A program made the translations under genes and the position numbers. Below the pieces are notes generated by a model that was not told the origin of the DNA, made no database searches, and saw only the letters and a list, made by a program, of their open reading frames with translations. This document shows positions 1 to 9,165 of a stretch of 64,000 nucleotides of DNA, piece after piece (within the stretch, counting starts at the first letter, position 1; every line of letters starts with the position of its first letter). This stretch comes from Phenylobacterium sp. (GTDB lineage: Bacteria; Pseudomonadota; Alphaproteobacteria; Caulobacterales; Caulobacteraceae), in contig NZ_JAUXVZ010000054.1 in NCBI RefSeq assembly GCF_030680185.1, forward strand, positions 1 through 64,000, written 5' to 3'.

Positions 1-48
1 GCCGAGGCCGCCACGGCCTTCGACGCGTTCGAGCAGAATGACCTTCAT
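1..48 (-). CDS. rplI: 50S ribosomal protein L9, N-terminal fragment (gene runs off the window)
   Basis: Reverse strand reads MKVILLERVEGRGGLG from the CAT at 46-48, a typical L9 N-terminus; next to rpsR and rpsF. Confidence 0.88.
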   Translation of the reverse strand, partial: MKVILLERVEGRGGLG

Positions 49-60
49 GATCCTGGTCCC

Positions 61-330
61 TTACTTCACGACGTAGGGAAGAAGGGCGAGGAAGCGGGCG
101 CGCTTGATGGCGCGGGCCAGTTCACGCTGCTTCTTGGCCGACACGGCGGTGATCCGCGAGGGCACGATCTTGCCACGTTCGGACACGTAGCGCTGAAGCA
201 GCTTCACATCCTTGTAGTCGATCTTCGGCGCGCCGGCGCCCGAGAACGGGCAAACCTTGCGGCGACGGAAGAAGGGGCGACGGGGCGCAGCGGCGGAGGC
301 CGGGGCGTCGGTGTTGTTCGTATCGGTCAT
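61..330 (-). CDS. rpsR: 30S ribosomal protein S18
   Basis: Translation contains [66 protein letters not shown], a typical S18. Confidence 0.97.
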   Translation of the reverse strand: MTDTNNTDAPASAAAPRRPFFRRRKVCPFSGAGAPKIDYKDVKLLQRYVSERGKIVPSRITAVSAKKQRELARAIKRARFLALLPYVVK

Positions 331-347
331 GGTTCCAGATCCTCCCC

Positions 348-755
348 TTAGGCGTCGTCGCGGCGCGGTTCGTCACGACGGCCTTCGCCGTCACGACGGG
401 GGCCATCTTCACGGCGGGGCTCACGATCACGGTCGCGACGGGCCAGAACCGGAGACAGCTCCAGGTCCAGTTCTTCGACGCGAACGGTCATGTAGCGAAG
501 GACGTCTTCGTTGAGGGAGAGCTGGCGCTCCATCTCCTTGACGGCCTCGGGCTTCGCATCGATGGCCAGCAGGGAGTAGTGACCCTTGCGGTTCTTCTTG
601 ATGCGATAGGTGAGGTTGCGGAGGCCCCAGTACTCGATCTTGGCCACGGCTCCGCCGGTTTCCTCGATCATCGCCTTGAGCTGGTCGTTCAGGGCTTCGG
701 CCTGTTGCGGCGAGATATCCTGCCGCGAAATGACCACGTGTTCGTAAAGCGCCAT
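348..755 (-). CDS. rpsF: 30S ribosomal protein S6
   Basis: [22 protein letters not shown]...[26 protein letters not shown]; charged R/D-rich C-terminal tail; rpsF-rpsR-rplI order. Confidence 0.97.
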   Translation of the reverse strand: MALYEHVVISRQDISPQQAEALNDQLKAMIEETGGAVAKIEYWGLRNLTYRIKKNRKGHYSLLAIDAKPEAVKEMERQLSLNEDVLRYMTVRVEELDLELSPVLARRDRDREPRREDGPRRDGEGRRDEPRRDDA

Positions 756-943
756 TGTTCCTCTTCCGTTGGGGAGGGCGGCGCGTCTGGGGCGGAAGTT
801 CCGCAGACGCGATGGATCTCAGGCGCGGCGGTCGAGCTTATCCCGACCTGTTCGCGTTCCGGCTAGAGACCGCCATCCGTGAAGAGGCGGGCTAGTACGC
901 GAAATCCCTCCCAAGAGCAAGGGCTTGGGCCAAGGCGGGCGCC

Positions 944-1507
944 TCAGCGCGCGGCGCTCTTCCAGGCCTTCACCGCGCTCAGGGTCTCGGCGACGTGGTC
1001 GTTGGGCGACGACGCGCTGAAGGCGTGCAGCACCTTGCCGTCCGGGGCGATCACATAGGAGGTCCGGCTCGACCAGCCCGGGCGCACGGCGAGGGTGGCG
1101 TCGTACTGCTTGGCGATCTTGGCCCCGGGGTCGCTGGCGACCGGGAACTTGCCGGCGCACTTCTCGGTGTCGGCCGAGAAGGCCTGCAGGCGATCCAGAT
1201 TGCCGGCGGTCACGCCGATGACGGTGGCGCCATTCCTTCTGAACTCGTCTACGGCTTCGGCGAACAGCCGGGCTTCCAGGTTGCAGCCGGCGGTTTCGGC
1301 GGCAGGGAAGAAGTAGACGACGACAGGTCCCTTGGCCCGGGCCTCGGCCAGGGAGAAGGCTGTGGGCTTGCCCGCCAGGAACGCCGGCGCCTTGAAGTCC
1401 GGTGCGCGGGCGCCGGGGGCCAGGGCGGCCTGAGCCGGCGTCGCAAAGGCCGCAGCCAGGGCGACCGCGGGCAGGGTGGACGCCAGAAGGCCTTGCAGGC
1501 GTGACAT
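944..1507 (-). CDS. Exported peroxiredoxin (AhpC/TSA, Bcp-like)
   Basis: Signal peptide MSRLQGLLASTLPAVALAAAFATPAQA, then LAPGARAPDFKAPAF...VVVYFFPAAETAGCNLEARLFAEAVDEF...VIGVTAG. Start set at the M preceding the signal peptide. Confidence 0.8.
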   Translation of the reverse strand: MSRLQGLLASTLPAVALAAAFATPAQAALAPGARAPDFKAPAFLAGKPTAFSLAEARAKGPVVVYFFPAAETAGCNLEARLFAEAVDEFRRNGATVIGVTAGNLDRLQAFSADTEKCAGKFPVASDPGAKIAKQYDATLAVRPGWSSRTSYVIAPDGKVLHAFSASSPNDHVAETLSAVKAWKSAAR

Positions 1508-1670
1508 GGTGCGGCTCCCTTGAAGATGACCTTCGTTATACGGCCGTGCTCGCCGCCTGTCTTCGCGCAACCCGTTCTTCGCGCATCCAGTCCGGCGGCA
1601 AATGAAAATTAATCAAGCGAATCTATGATGCGATGGTCCGGATATCTGACTTCCGGCAGGGAGGAAGCGC

Positions 1671-2069
1671 ATGTCTTCCATGATGACGTCCTCATACCGT
1701 CGGACCGTCTCCGACCATTTCGAGCCGCAGGACGATAGCGATCCCGCCGCCCAGCGCCGTCTGCGTGGGCTGCTCGAGCAGATCGACTACACCGCCTTCG
1801 CCTCCAATCGCGAGGTCGTGGCCCAGATGCTGGGGGCTGTGGACGTGGCCAAGTTCCAGCGCCTGGCGATCGCCGCGGCCCACGCCCGGGCCGCCTGGGT
1901 GGCCGAAGCCGTGGCCTTGAGCCAGCGCTCCCATCTCCTGGGGCCGACGGAAGTCTCCAGGCTCGCCCATCTGCGATCGGCCTTCGAGGAACTGACCGAG
2001 GCCTACGAAGCCATGCGTCGGATGGTCGAGCGGGGCTATCTCAACTGTGGGCCGGCGCCGAGCGCCTGA
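1671..2069 (+). CDS. Hypothetical protein (132 aa)
   Basis: Intact ORF; RBS-like gggaggaag just upstream of the ATG; no family recognised. Confidence 0.65.
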   Translation: MSSMMTSSYRRTVSDHFEPQDDSDPAAQRRLRGLLEQIDYTAFASNREVVAQMLGAVDVAKFQRLAIAAAHARAAWVAEAVALSQRSHLLGPTEVSRLAHLRSAFEELTEAYEAMRRMVERGYLNCGPAPSA

Positions 2070-2074
2070 CCCGA

Positions 2075-2719
2075 TCAGTGCATGGGCCGGCCGATCCAGT
2101 CGGCCAGGACGGGCAGCACCTGCTGAGCTGGCGCAAAGCCGCGGGTCACAGCGCCATACTGCCCGGACTCATCGGGGCCGCCCACCAGGGTGGGAAAGCC
2201 TGTGACGCCGGCCTTCTGCGAAATGGCGTAGTCGGCCCAGGTCTCGTTGCGGGCGTCCTCGCTGCGCCAGGTGGCCTGGAAGGCGTCGATATCGGCGCCC
2301 GGGACCACCTCGGCCAGGATATCGCTCAGCACCTGTTCCTGAGTCACGTCACGCCCCTCTCCATAGAAGGCGTGCTGGATGGCGCCGAGATAATCGATGG
2401 CCAGGTCCGGCCGCTCGCGGCGGATCACCACCACGGCGCGGGCCGCGGGGTCGGTGTCGTAGGTGAAGCCCGGCTGAGCCATGGCCTCATCGGAAAAGCC
2501 CTGGCCGGAGGCTTCGGCCACATGGACCCAATGGCTGCGCAGTTCGACCTTGGCCGCCTCGGTCATCGGTTCGGCGACGCCGGGGCGCAGACCGCCCATG
2601 ACCAGGCGGATCGGCAGGGTCTCGCCAAAGGCCAGACGCACCGCCGTGATCACCGGCCAGAACCCGTAGCACCAGGAACACATGGGATCGGCGAAGTAGA
2701 TCAGATGGCGGTCGTCCAT
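2075..2719 (-). CDS. DsbA-family oxidoreductase (FrnE-like thioredoxin fold)
   Basis: IYFADPMCSWCYGFWPVI (CxxC-type site) and C-terminal TGFPTLVGG. Confidence 0.85.
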   Translation of the reverse strand: MDDRHLIYFADPMCSWCYGFWPVITAVRLAFGETLPIRLVMGGLRPGVAEPMTEAAKVELRSHWVHVAEASGQGFSDEAMAQPGFTYDTDPAARAVVVIRRERPDLAIDYLGAIQHAFYGEGRDVTQEQVLSDILAEVVPGADIDAFQATWRSEDARNETWADYAISQKAGVTGFPTLVGGPDESGQYGAVTRGFAPAQQVLPVLADWIGRPMH

Positions 2720-2903
2720 GGGCGGTTTCCGGCGAGCCTTTGGGAATGAGAAGGCCGTAAAGTCTGACTCATTGCATCGCCCCCGTCACCCCGGGGGATG
2801 GCCCCAAGCTTGCCGCCTTCGGCCTAATCCCCTAACCCTCGCGGCTCGGAATCGACCAGAGCGCGCGCCGCCAGCCGGACGCCGCCTTGCAGGGAGCGCA
2901 TCC

Positions 2904-3848
2904 ATGAGCCTCGCCTTCATCTTCCCCGGCCAGGGCAGCCAGGCCATCGGCATGGGCGTCGATCTCGCCACCGCCTTCGCCCCCGCTCGGGAAGTCTTCC
3001 AGGAGGTGGACGACGCACTGGGACAGAAGCTTTTCGCCCTGATGCGCGATGGCCCAGAGGGCGACCTGACCCTGACCGAGAACGCACAGCCGGCCCTGAT
3101 GGCGGTCAGCCTGGCGGTCACCCGGGTGCTGGAGCACGAGTTTGGCCTGGGCGTCGACAAGGCCGCCTTCGTGGCCGGCCATAGCCTTGGCGAGTATTCG
3201 GCCCTGGCCGCTGCGGGATCCATCAGCCTGGCCGACACCGCCCGCCTGCTGAAATTGAGAGGCCAGGCCATGCAGCGAGCCGTGCCGGTGGGCGAGGGCG
3301 CCATGGCCTCCCTGATCGGGCCCAAGACCGATGTCGCCCTGGCCGAAGCCGCGGCGGCCGCCGGCGCCGAGGTCGGCGTCTGCGTCGTGGCCAACGACAA
3401 CAACCAGGGCAATGTGGTGATCTCCGGCGCCAAGGCCGCGGTCGACCGCGCGGTGGAGAAGGCTAAGGAGCTGGGCGCCCGCGCCATTCCGCTGAACGTG
3501 TCCGCCCCCTTCCATTGTCCCCTGATGCAGCCGGCCGCCGACGAGATGGCCGAGGCGCTGGCGGCGGCGACCATCGTCTCGCCCCGCGCGCCGCTGGTGG
3601 CCAATGTCACCGCCCGTCCGGTTCACGATCCCGAAGAGATCCGCCGCCTGCTGGTGGAGCAGGTGACTGGCCGGGTGCGCTGGCGCGAGAGCATCGCCTG
3701 GCTGGTGGAGACCGGCGGGGTGACCCGCTTCGCCGAGGCCGGGGCCGGCAAGGTGCTGTCGGGCATGGTCAAGCGCATCTCCCCCGACGCCGAGGCGACG
3801 CCGCTGAATGCGCCGGCCGACCTCGAAGCCTTCGCCAAGTCCCTCTGA
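2904..3848 (+). CDS. fabD: Malonyl-CoA:ACP transacylase
   Basis: MSLAFIFPGQGSQAIGMG, GHSLGEYSALAAAG, NVSAPFHCPLMQPA; upstream of fabG. Start placed at MSLAF rather than the longer ORF start. Confidence 0.96.
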   Translation: MSLAFIFPGQGSQAIGMGVDLATAFAPAREVFQEVDDALGQKLFALMRDGPEGDLTLTENAQPALMAVSLAVTRVLEHEFGLGVDKAAFVAGHSLGEYSALAAAGSISLADTARLLKLRGQAMQRAVPVGEGAMASLIGPKTDVALAEAAAAAGAEVGVCVVANDNNQGNVVISGAKAAVDRAVEKAKELGARAIPLNVSAPFHCPLMQPAADEMAEALAAATIVSPRAPLVANVTARPVHDPEEIRRLLVEQVTGRVRWRESIAWLVETGGVTRFAEAGAGKVLSGMVKRISPDAEATPLNAPADLEAFAKSL

Positions 3849-3875
3849 GCCGAAACCGCCATGGAGGCGCTTTAG

Positions 3876-4616
3876 ATGTTTGATCTGTCTGGAAAGACCG
3901 CCCTGGTGACCGGCGCGACGGGAGGCATCGGCGCAGCCCTCGCCCGCGCCCTCCACGCCCAGGGCGCCCACGTGACCCTGTCGGGCACGCGCGAGGCCGT
4001 GCTTGAGGACCTGGCTGGCGAACTCAAGGAGCGGGTCAGCATCGCCTCGGCCAATCTGTCGGACGCCGAGTCTGTCGATGGACTGGTCGCCAAGGCCGAG
4101 GCCGCCGCCGGCGCGCCCCTGGACATCCTGGTGGCCAATGCCGGCATCACCCGCGACGGACTGTTGATGCGGATGAAGGATGAGGACTGGGATTCGGTGA
4201 TCCGGGTGAACCTGGAGTCCTATTTCCGGCTCAGTCGCGCAGCTGTGAAGGGCATGATGAAGCGCCGTCATGGGCGAATCATCGGCATCACCTCGGTGGT
4301 GGGTGTGATGGGCAATCCCGGCCAGACCAACTATGCGGCCTCGAAGGCCGGGATGATCGGCTTCTCCAAGGCGCTCGCCCAGGAGGTCGCCAGCCGGGGA
4401 ATCACGGTCAACTGCATCGCGCCGGGCTTCATCGAAAGCCCGATGACCGAGGCCCTGAACGAGGCTCAGAAGGGTCAGATTCTTTCGACAATTCCGGCCG
4501 GTCGTCTGGGCACGGGCGACGAAATCGCCGCGTCCTGCGTCTATCTGGCCAGCGCGGAAGCCGCCTATGTCACCGGCCAGACCCTGCATGTGAATGGTGG
4601 CATGGCGATGATCTGA
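3876..4616 (+). CDS. fabG: 3-oxoacyl-ACP reductase
   Basis: SDR motifs LVTGATGGIGAALA, NAGITRDGLLMRM, YAASKAGMIGFSKALAQEVASRGITVNCIAPGFIESPMT. Confidence 0.96.
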   Translation: MFDLSGKTALVTGATGGIGAALARALHAQGAHVTLSGTREAVLEDLAGELKERVSIASANLSDAESVDGLVAKAEAAAGAPLDILVANAGITRDGLLMRMKDEDWDSVIRVNLESYFRLSRAAVKGMMKRRHGRIIGITSVVGVMGNPGQTNYAASKAGMIGFSKALAQEVASRGITVNCIAPGFIESPMTEALNEAQKGQILSTIPAGRLGTGDEIAASCVYLASAEAAYVTGQTLHVNGGMAMI

Positions 4617-4743
4617 GGGCTGGTTTTCGGCGTCTGCTGCCCGCTGGCCTCGCCGGTGGGAACATGCTACGGCGCACGCCGATTGAGCTGGCCTGGACTG
4701 CCCGGGACCACGTCCGAGGTCTCAAACCCAACACCGGCGACGG

Positions 4744-4772
4744 TTGACAAGCAGTCTCCCGTCGCGGATGCA
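4744..4772 (+). promoter_or_regulatory. Candidate promoter for acpP (-35 TTGACA with weak -10)
   Basis: TTGACA at 4744-4749 in the fabG-acpP gap; GATGCA about 17 nt downstream is a poor -10. Confidence 0.3.
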
Positions 4773-4801
4773 TCAGTTGAAATTAGAGGGACTAAAAGCG
4801 A

Positions 4802-5041
4802 ATGTCCGACATTCTGGAACGCGTGCGCAAGATCGTCATCGAGCACCTCGACGCCGATCCCGAGAAGGTCACTGAGAAGGCCAGCTTCATCGACGACCTG
4901 GGCGCGGACAGCCTCGACAACGTCGAGCTGGTCATGGCCTTTGAAGAAGAATTCGATATCGAAATCCCGGACGACGCCGCTGAGCATATTCAGACGGTCG
5001 GCGACGCCGTGAAGTTCATTCAGGAACGTCTGGGCGCCTGA
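4802..5041 (+). CDS. acpP: Acyl carrier protein
   Basis: [51 protein letters not shown], with the DSL phosphopantetheine site. Confidence 0.98.
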   Translation: MSDILERVRKIVIEHLDADPEKVTEKASFIDDLGADSLDNVELVMAFEEEFDIEIPDDAAEHIQTVGDAVKFIQERLGA

Positions 5042-5075
5042 CGCCTGGGCGTCTCGCCCTGAAGTACCGATAATG

Positions 5076-5124
5076 ACCGCCGCGTCCCTTAGGCCCCTGC
5101 GCCAGAGAGGCGCGGCGGTTTTCG
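5076..5124 (+). terminator. Putative intrinsic terminator between acpP and fabF
   Basis: ACCGCCGCG (5076-5084) pairs with CGCGGCGGT (5111-5119), followed by TTTcgttt; the loop is long (26 nt). Confidence 0.45.
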
Positions 5125-5152
5125 TTTAGGCGGCTGGGGAGTAGAAAACGCC

Positions 5153-6448
5153 ATGTCGAACCCTAACACCCGCCGCGTCGTCGTGACCGGTCTTGGCCTT
5201 GTGACCCCGCTCGGTTCGGGCGTCGAGGTCACCTGGAAGGCGATCCTGGCCGGCAAGTCCGGCGCCGGGAACATCACGACCTTCGACGCCAGCGACTATG
5301 CCTGCAACGTCGCCTGCGAAGTGCCCCGCGTCGACGGTCGCGGCGGCGGCGGCCCCGATGTCGAGGGCGCCTTCGATCCCGACGCCGTCATGTCGTCCAA
5401 GGATCAGCGGCGGATCGACGACTTCATCCTCTACGCCATCGCCGCGGCCGACGAAGCCGTGCGCGACTCCGGATGGGCGCCGGAGGACGACGAGGGCCGC
5501 GAGCGGACCGGCGTCATCATCGGCTCGGGCATTGGCGGTCTGGCGACCATCGAGAAGACCAGCATCGAGCTGCACGAAAAGGGCCCCCGCCGGGTTAGCC
5601 CCTTCTTCATTCCGTCGGCCCTGATCAATCTGGCCTCGGGCCAGGTTTCGATCCGCCACGGCTTCAAGGGCCCCAACCACTCGGTGGTGACGGCCTGCGC
5701 CACGGGGGCCCATGCGGTCGGCGACGCCGCGCGCCTGATCAAGTATGGCGACGCCGACGTGATGATCGCCGGCGGCGCCGAGGCGGCCATCTGCCCGGTG
5801 GGCATCGCCGGCTTCATCGCCTGCCGCGCCATGTCGACCGACTTCAACGACAACCCGACCAAGGCCAGCCGGCCCTATGACAAGGACCGCGACGGCTTTG
5901 TGATGGGCGAGGGCGCCGGCGTCCTGGTGCTGGAAGAATACGAGCACGCCAAGGCCCGGGGGGCCAAGATTTACGCCGAAGTCGCCGGCTACGGCCTGGC
6001 GGGCGACGCCTATCACATCACGGCCCCGGCCGAGGACGGCGACGGCGGCTTCCGCGCCATGCAGGCGGCCATCAAGGACGCCGGCATCTCCCCGGCCGAC
6101 ATCGACTATATCAACGCCCACGGCACCTCGACGCCCCTCGGCGACGAGATCGAGCTTGGGGCGGTCGAGCGGATGCTGGGCGATGCGGCCTCACGGGTGA
6201 CCATGTCCTCGACCAAGTCGGCCACAGGCCATCTGCTGGGGGCGGCGGGCGCCATCGAGGCGGCCTTCACCTGCCTGGCCATCCGCGACCAGATCGCGCC
6301 GCCGACCATTAATCTGGACAATCCCTCGGTTCAGACGCCCATCGACCTGGCCGCCAACAAGGCCCAGCCGCGGGAGATCAAGGTGGCGCTGTCCAACAGC
6401 TTCGGCTTCGGCGGCACGAACGCCTCCGTGGTGTTCAAGCAAGTCTGA
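5153..6448 (+). CDS. fabF: 3-oxoacyl-ACP synthase II
   Basis: RRVVVTGLGLVTPLGSGVE, SVVTACATGAHAVGDA, NAHGTSTPLGD, KSATGHLLGAAGAIEA, SFGFGGTNASVVFK. Confidence 0.97.
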   Translation: MSNPNTRRVVVTGLGLVTPLGSGVEVTWKAILAGKSGAGNITTFDASDYACNVACEVPRVDGRGGGGPDVEGAFDPDAVMSSKDQRRIDDFILYAIAAADEAVRDSGWAPEDDEGRERTGVIIGSGIGGLATIEKTSIELHEKGPRRVSPFFIPSALINLASGQVSIRHGFKGPNHSVVTACATGAHAVGDAARLIKYGDADVMIAGGAEAAICPVGIAGFIACRAMSTDFNDNPTKASRPYDKDRDGFVMGEGAGVLVLEEYEHAKARGAKIYAEVAGYGLAGDAYHITAPAEDGDGGFRAMQAAIKDAGISPADIDYINAHGTSTPLGDEIELGAVERMLGDAASRVTMSSTKSATGHLLGAAGAIEAAFTCLAIRDQIAPPTINLDNPSVQTPIDLAANKAQPREIKVALSNSFGFGGTNASVVFKQV

Positions 6449-6452
6449 GCCG

Positions 6453-7553
6453 ATGGCCCGAAAGCCCCGCGCCCGACCGGCCAAGAAGGGCGCCGGGTCC
6501 TCGCCCCTGCGTCGCCTGATCGTGACGCTGACCAGCGCCGCCTTGACCTTTCTCCTGGTCCTGGTGCTGGCGGGCCTCTGGGCGACGTGGATGTACCGTG
6601 GCCCTGGCCCAGAGGCGACTTCGGAAACCACGACGGTGATGCTCCGCCGCGGGGCCGGCCTGCCGGAGATCGCCAGCACGCTCGAAACGTCCGGCGTCAT
6701 CTCCTCGGCGCCGATCTTTCTCGCCGCCGCCCAGGCCACTGGCGCGGCGCGGGAGCTCAAGGCCGGGGAGTATGAGTTCCCCAGTCGCGCCTCCATGGCC
6801 CGGGTCCTGAACGACATCCGGGCCGGCAAGGTGGTCCGCCACTTCGTGACCATACCCGAGGGCATGACGTCGGAGATGGTGGTGGAAATCCTCGCGGAAA
6901 ACCCGCTCCTGACCGGCGTGGCGCCGGCCCCGCCCGAAGGGGTGATCCTGCCCGAGACCTACCAGATCGAGCGGGGCGAAGACCGGGCCGCCGTCCTGCA
7001 GCGGATGATGGACGCCCATGACGAGGTTCTGGCGCTCCTGTGGTCCAGGCGTCAGCCTGGCCTGCCGGTGCAAAGCCCCGAAGAGGCCGTGATCCTGGCG
7101 TCGGTGGTGGAAAAGGAGACCGGCGTAGCGAGCGAGCGTCCGCAGGTCGCCTCGGTGTTCGTCAACCGCCTACGCCGCGGCATGCGCCTGGAGAGCGATC
7201 CCACCATCATCTACGGCCTGACCAAGGGGCGGCCCCTGGGGCGTGGCATCCGCATGTCCGAGCTGACCGGCGCGACGCCGTACAACACCTATATGATCGA
7301 CGGGCTGCCCCCGACGCCGATCTGCAATCCTGGCCGGGCGGCCCTGGCGGCGGTGCTGGATCCGCCCCAGACCGACTATCTGTTCTTCGTGGCTGACGGC
7401 AGCGGGGGCCATGCCTTCGCAACGAGCTATGACGAGCACCGGCGCAATGTGAGCCGCTGGCGGGAGATCGAGCGCAATCGCACGCCTGCGCCTCCGGCGG
7501 CCAGCGGGTCCGAATCGCCAGCCGCCGCGCCCCAGGTTCCGGCCGCGCCTTGA
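6453..7553 (+). CDS. mltG: Endolytic murein transglycosylase (YceG-like)
   Basis: N-terminal TM; EGVILPETYQIERGED, AVILASVVEKETGVASERPQVASVFVNRLRRGMRLESDPTIIYGL, NTYMIDGLPPTPICNPGRAALAAVLDPPQTDYLFFVADGSGGHAFATSYDEH. Confidence 0.95.
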   Translation: MARKPRARPAKKGAGSSPLRRLIVTLTSAALTFLLVLVLAGLWATWMYRGPGPEATSETTTVMLRRGAGLPEIASTLETSGVISSAPIFLAAAQATGAARELKAGEYEFPSRASMARVLNDIRAGKVVRHFVTIPEGMTSEMVVEILAENPLLTGVAPAPPEGVILPETYQIERGEDRAAVLQRMMDAHDEVLALLWSRRQPGLPVQSPEEAVILASVVEKETGVASERPQVASVFVNRLRRGMRLESDPTIIYGLTKGRPLGRGIRMSELTGATPYNTYMIDGLPPTPICNPGRAALAAVLDPPQTDYLFFVADGSGGHAFATSYDEHRRNVSRWREIERNRTPAPPAASGSESPAAAPQVPAAP

Positions 7554-7599
7554 CGTCCCCGCTGGGAACCTGGAGCGCGCCAAGGAAAGACAATCGAGC

Positions 7600-8484
7600 A
7601 TGACGATCTCAGGGATGACGGGCTTTGGCCGGGTGGAAGGGGCGCAGGGCGACTGGAGCTGGGCGGCCGAGGCGCGCTCGGTCAATGGGCGCAATCTCGA
7701 TGTCCGGTTTCGCGGCCCCCCCGGCTTCGACGGTCTCGAACGCGCCGCGCGGGAAGGCGCCCAGGCGCGGTTTCAACGGGGCCAGGTGACCGTCGGCCTG
7801 CAGGCCAAGCGGGCCGAGGGCCAGGTCCAGGTGCGGATCAATCTTGACCAGGTGGAGCGCTATCTGGAGGCGACCGCGCCCCTGGTGGCCGCGGGCCGCG
7901 CGTCGCCGCCCAGCCTGGATGGCCTGCTGGCCCTTCGCGGCGTCATCGAAGCCGCCGAGCCCGACGCCGATCCGGAAGCCCAGGCAAGCCTTGAGCAGGC
8001 GATGGCTGCTTCTATCGGCCAGGCGCTGGACGCCCTTAAGGCGGCGCGCGACGCCGAGGGCGCGGCCCTGACCGGTGTGCTGACCGGCCTGACTGAAAAG
8101 ATCGCACAACTCACCGCCCAGGCTGGCGCTCTCGCCGAAGAGCAGCCGGCGGTCCTGAAAGCCCGGTTCGAGCGGCGGATGCGCGAGCTGATCGGCGATC
8201 CGGCCGGCCTGGAGGAGCGCATCGTGCAGGAGGCCGCGGCCATGGCGGTCAAGGTCGATGTCCGTGAGGAGCTCGACCGTCTGGCCGGCCACGTGGATTC
8301 GGCCCGAGACCTGTTGGCCGGCGACGGGCCGGTGGGGCGCCGGCTGGACTTCCTGACCCAGGAATTCATGCGCGAGGCCAACACCCTCTGCTCCAAGTCG
8401 GCGCTTTCAAGCCTGACCGCGGTGGGGCTCGAGCTCAAGGCCGTGATCGAGCAGCTTCGCGAGCAGGTGCAGAATGTGGAATAG
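7600..8484 (+). CDS. yicC: YicC family endoribonuclease-like protein
   Basis: MTISGMTGFGR at the N-terminus and EELDRLAGHVDSARDLL...GRRLDFLTQEFMREANTLCSKS near the C-terminus; upstream of gmk. Confidence 0.93.
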   Translation: MTISGMTGFGRVEGAQGDWSWAAEARSVNGRNLDVRFRGPPGFDGLERAAREGAQARFQRGQVTVGLQAKRAEGQVQVRINLDQVERYLEATAPLVAAGRASPPSLDGLLALRGVIEAAEPDADPEAQASLEQAMAASIGQALDALKAARDAEGAALTGVLTGLTEKIAQLTAQAGALAEEQPAVLKARFERRMRELIGDPAGLEERIVQEAAAMAVKVDVREELDRLAGHVDSARDLLAGDGPVGRRLDFLTQEFMREANTLCSKSALSSLTAVGLELKAVIEQLREQVQNVE

Positions 8485-8523
8485 AGAGCGCGACTCCTCC
8501 GGCCGCGCGCAGATCGAATCCTG

Positions 8524-9165
8524 ATGCCCTACACTTCCGTTCCCCGCCGCGGCCTTATGCTGCTAATCTCCAGCCCCTCGGGGGCCGGCAAGACATCGCT
8601 GTCGCGCCGTCTGGTGGCCGATCACGCGGACCTGAACCTGTCGATCTCCGCCACCACGCGCGATCCGCGGCCAGGGGAGGAGGATGGCCGAGAGTACCAT
8701 TTCGTGGACCGGCCCGCCTTCGATGCGATGATCGAGCAGGACGCCTTCCTGGAATGGGCCAATGTGCACGAGCATCGCTACGGCAGCCCCAAGGCGCCGG
8801 TGATGGAGGCCTTGGGCCAGGGCCAGGACGTGCTGTTCGACATCGACTGGCAAGGCGCGGCCCAGATCGCCGAGAAGGCGCCGAGCGACGTCGTGCGGGT
8901 CTTCATCCTGCCCCCCAGCATGGCCGAACTGTCGCGGCGGCTGCACGCGCGCGCGCAGGATCGCGAAGACGTCATCCAGCGCCGCCTGGGGCGGGCCTAT
9001 GGCGAAATCGAGCGCGCGGTGGACTACGACTACGTCATCGTCAATGACGACTATGACCGGGCCTTCGCCGATCTCGCCCACATCTACCACGCCGAGCGCC
9101 AGAAGCGGGTCCGCAACCCGGGCCTGAAGACCTTCGTTCAGACCCTGCTGGACGAACAGATCTAG
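8524..9165 (+). CDS. gmk: Guanylate kinase
   Basis: LMLLISSPSGAGKTSLSRRL (P-loop), SATTRDPRPGEEDGREYHFVD, FDIDWQGAAQI. Confidence 0.97.
   Translation: MPYTSVPRRGLMLLISSPSGAGKTSLSRRLVADHADLNLSISATTRDPRPGEEDGREYHFVDRPAFDAMIEQDAFLEWANVHEHRYGSPKAPVMEALGQGQDVLFDIDWQGAAQIAEKAPSDVVRVFILPPSMAELSRRLHARAQDREDVIQRRLGRAYGEIERAVDYDYVIVNDDYDRAFADLAHIYHAERQKRVRNPGLKTFVQTLLDEQI

Noticed and set aside
2832-4589. 585-aa minus-strand ORF antisense to fabD/fabG
   Set aside because: Low-complexity H/G/D/R/Q-rich translation typical of GC-rich antisense frames; fully overlaps two unmistakable fab genes.
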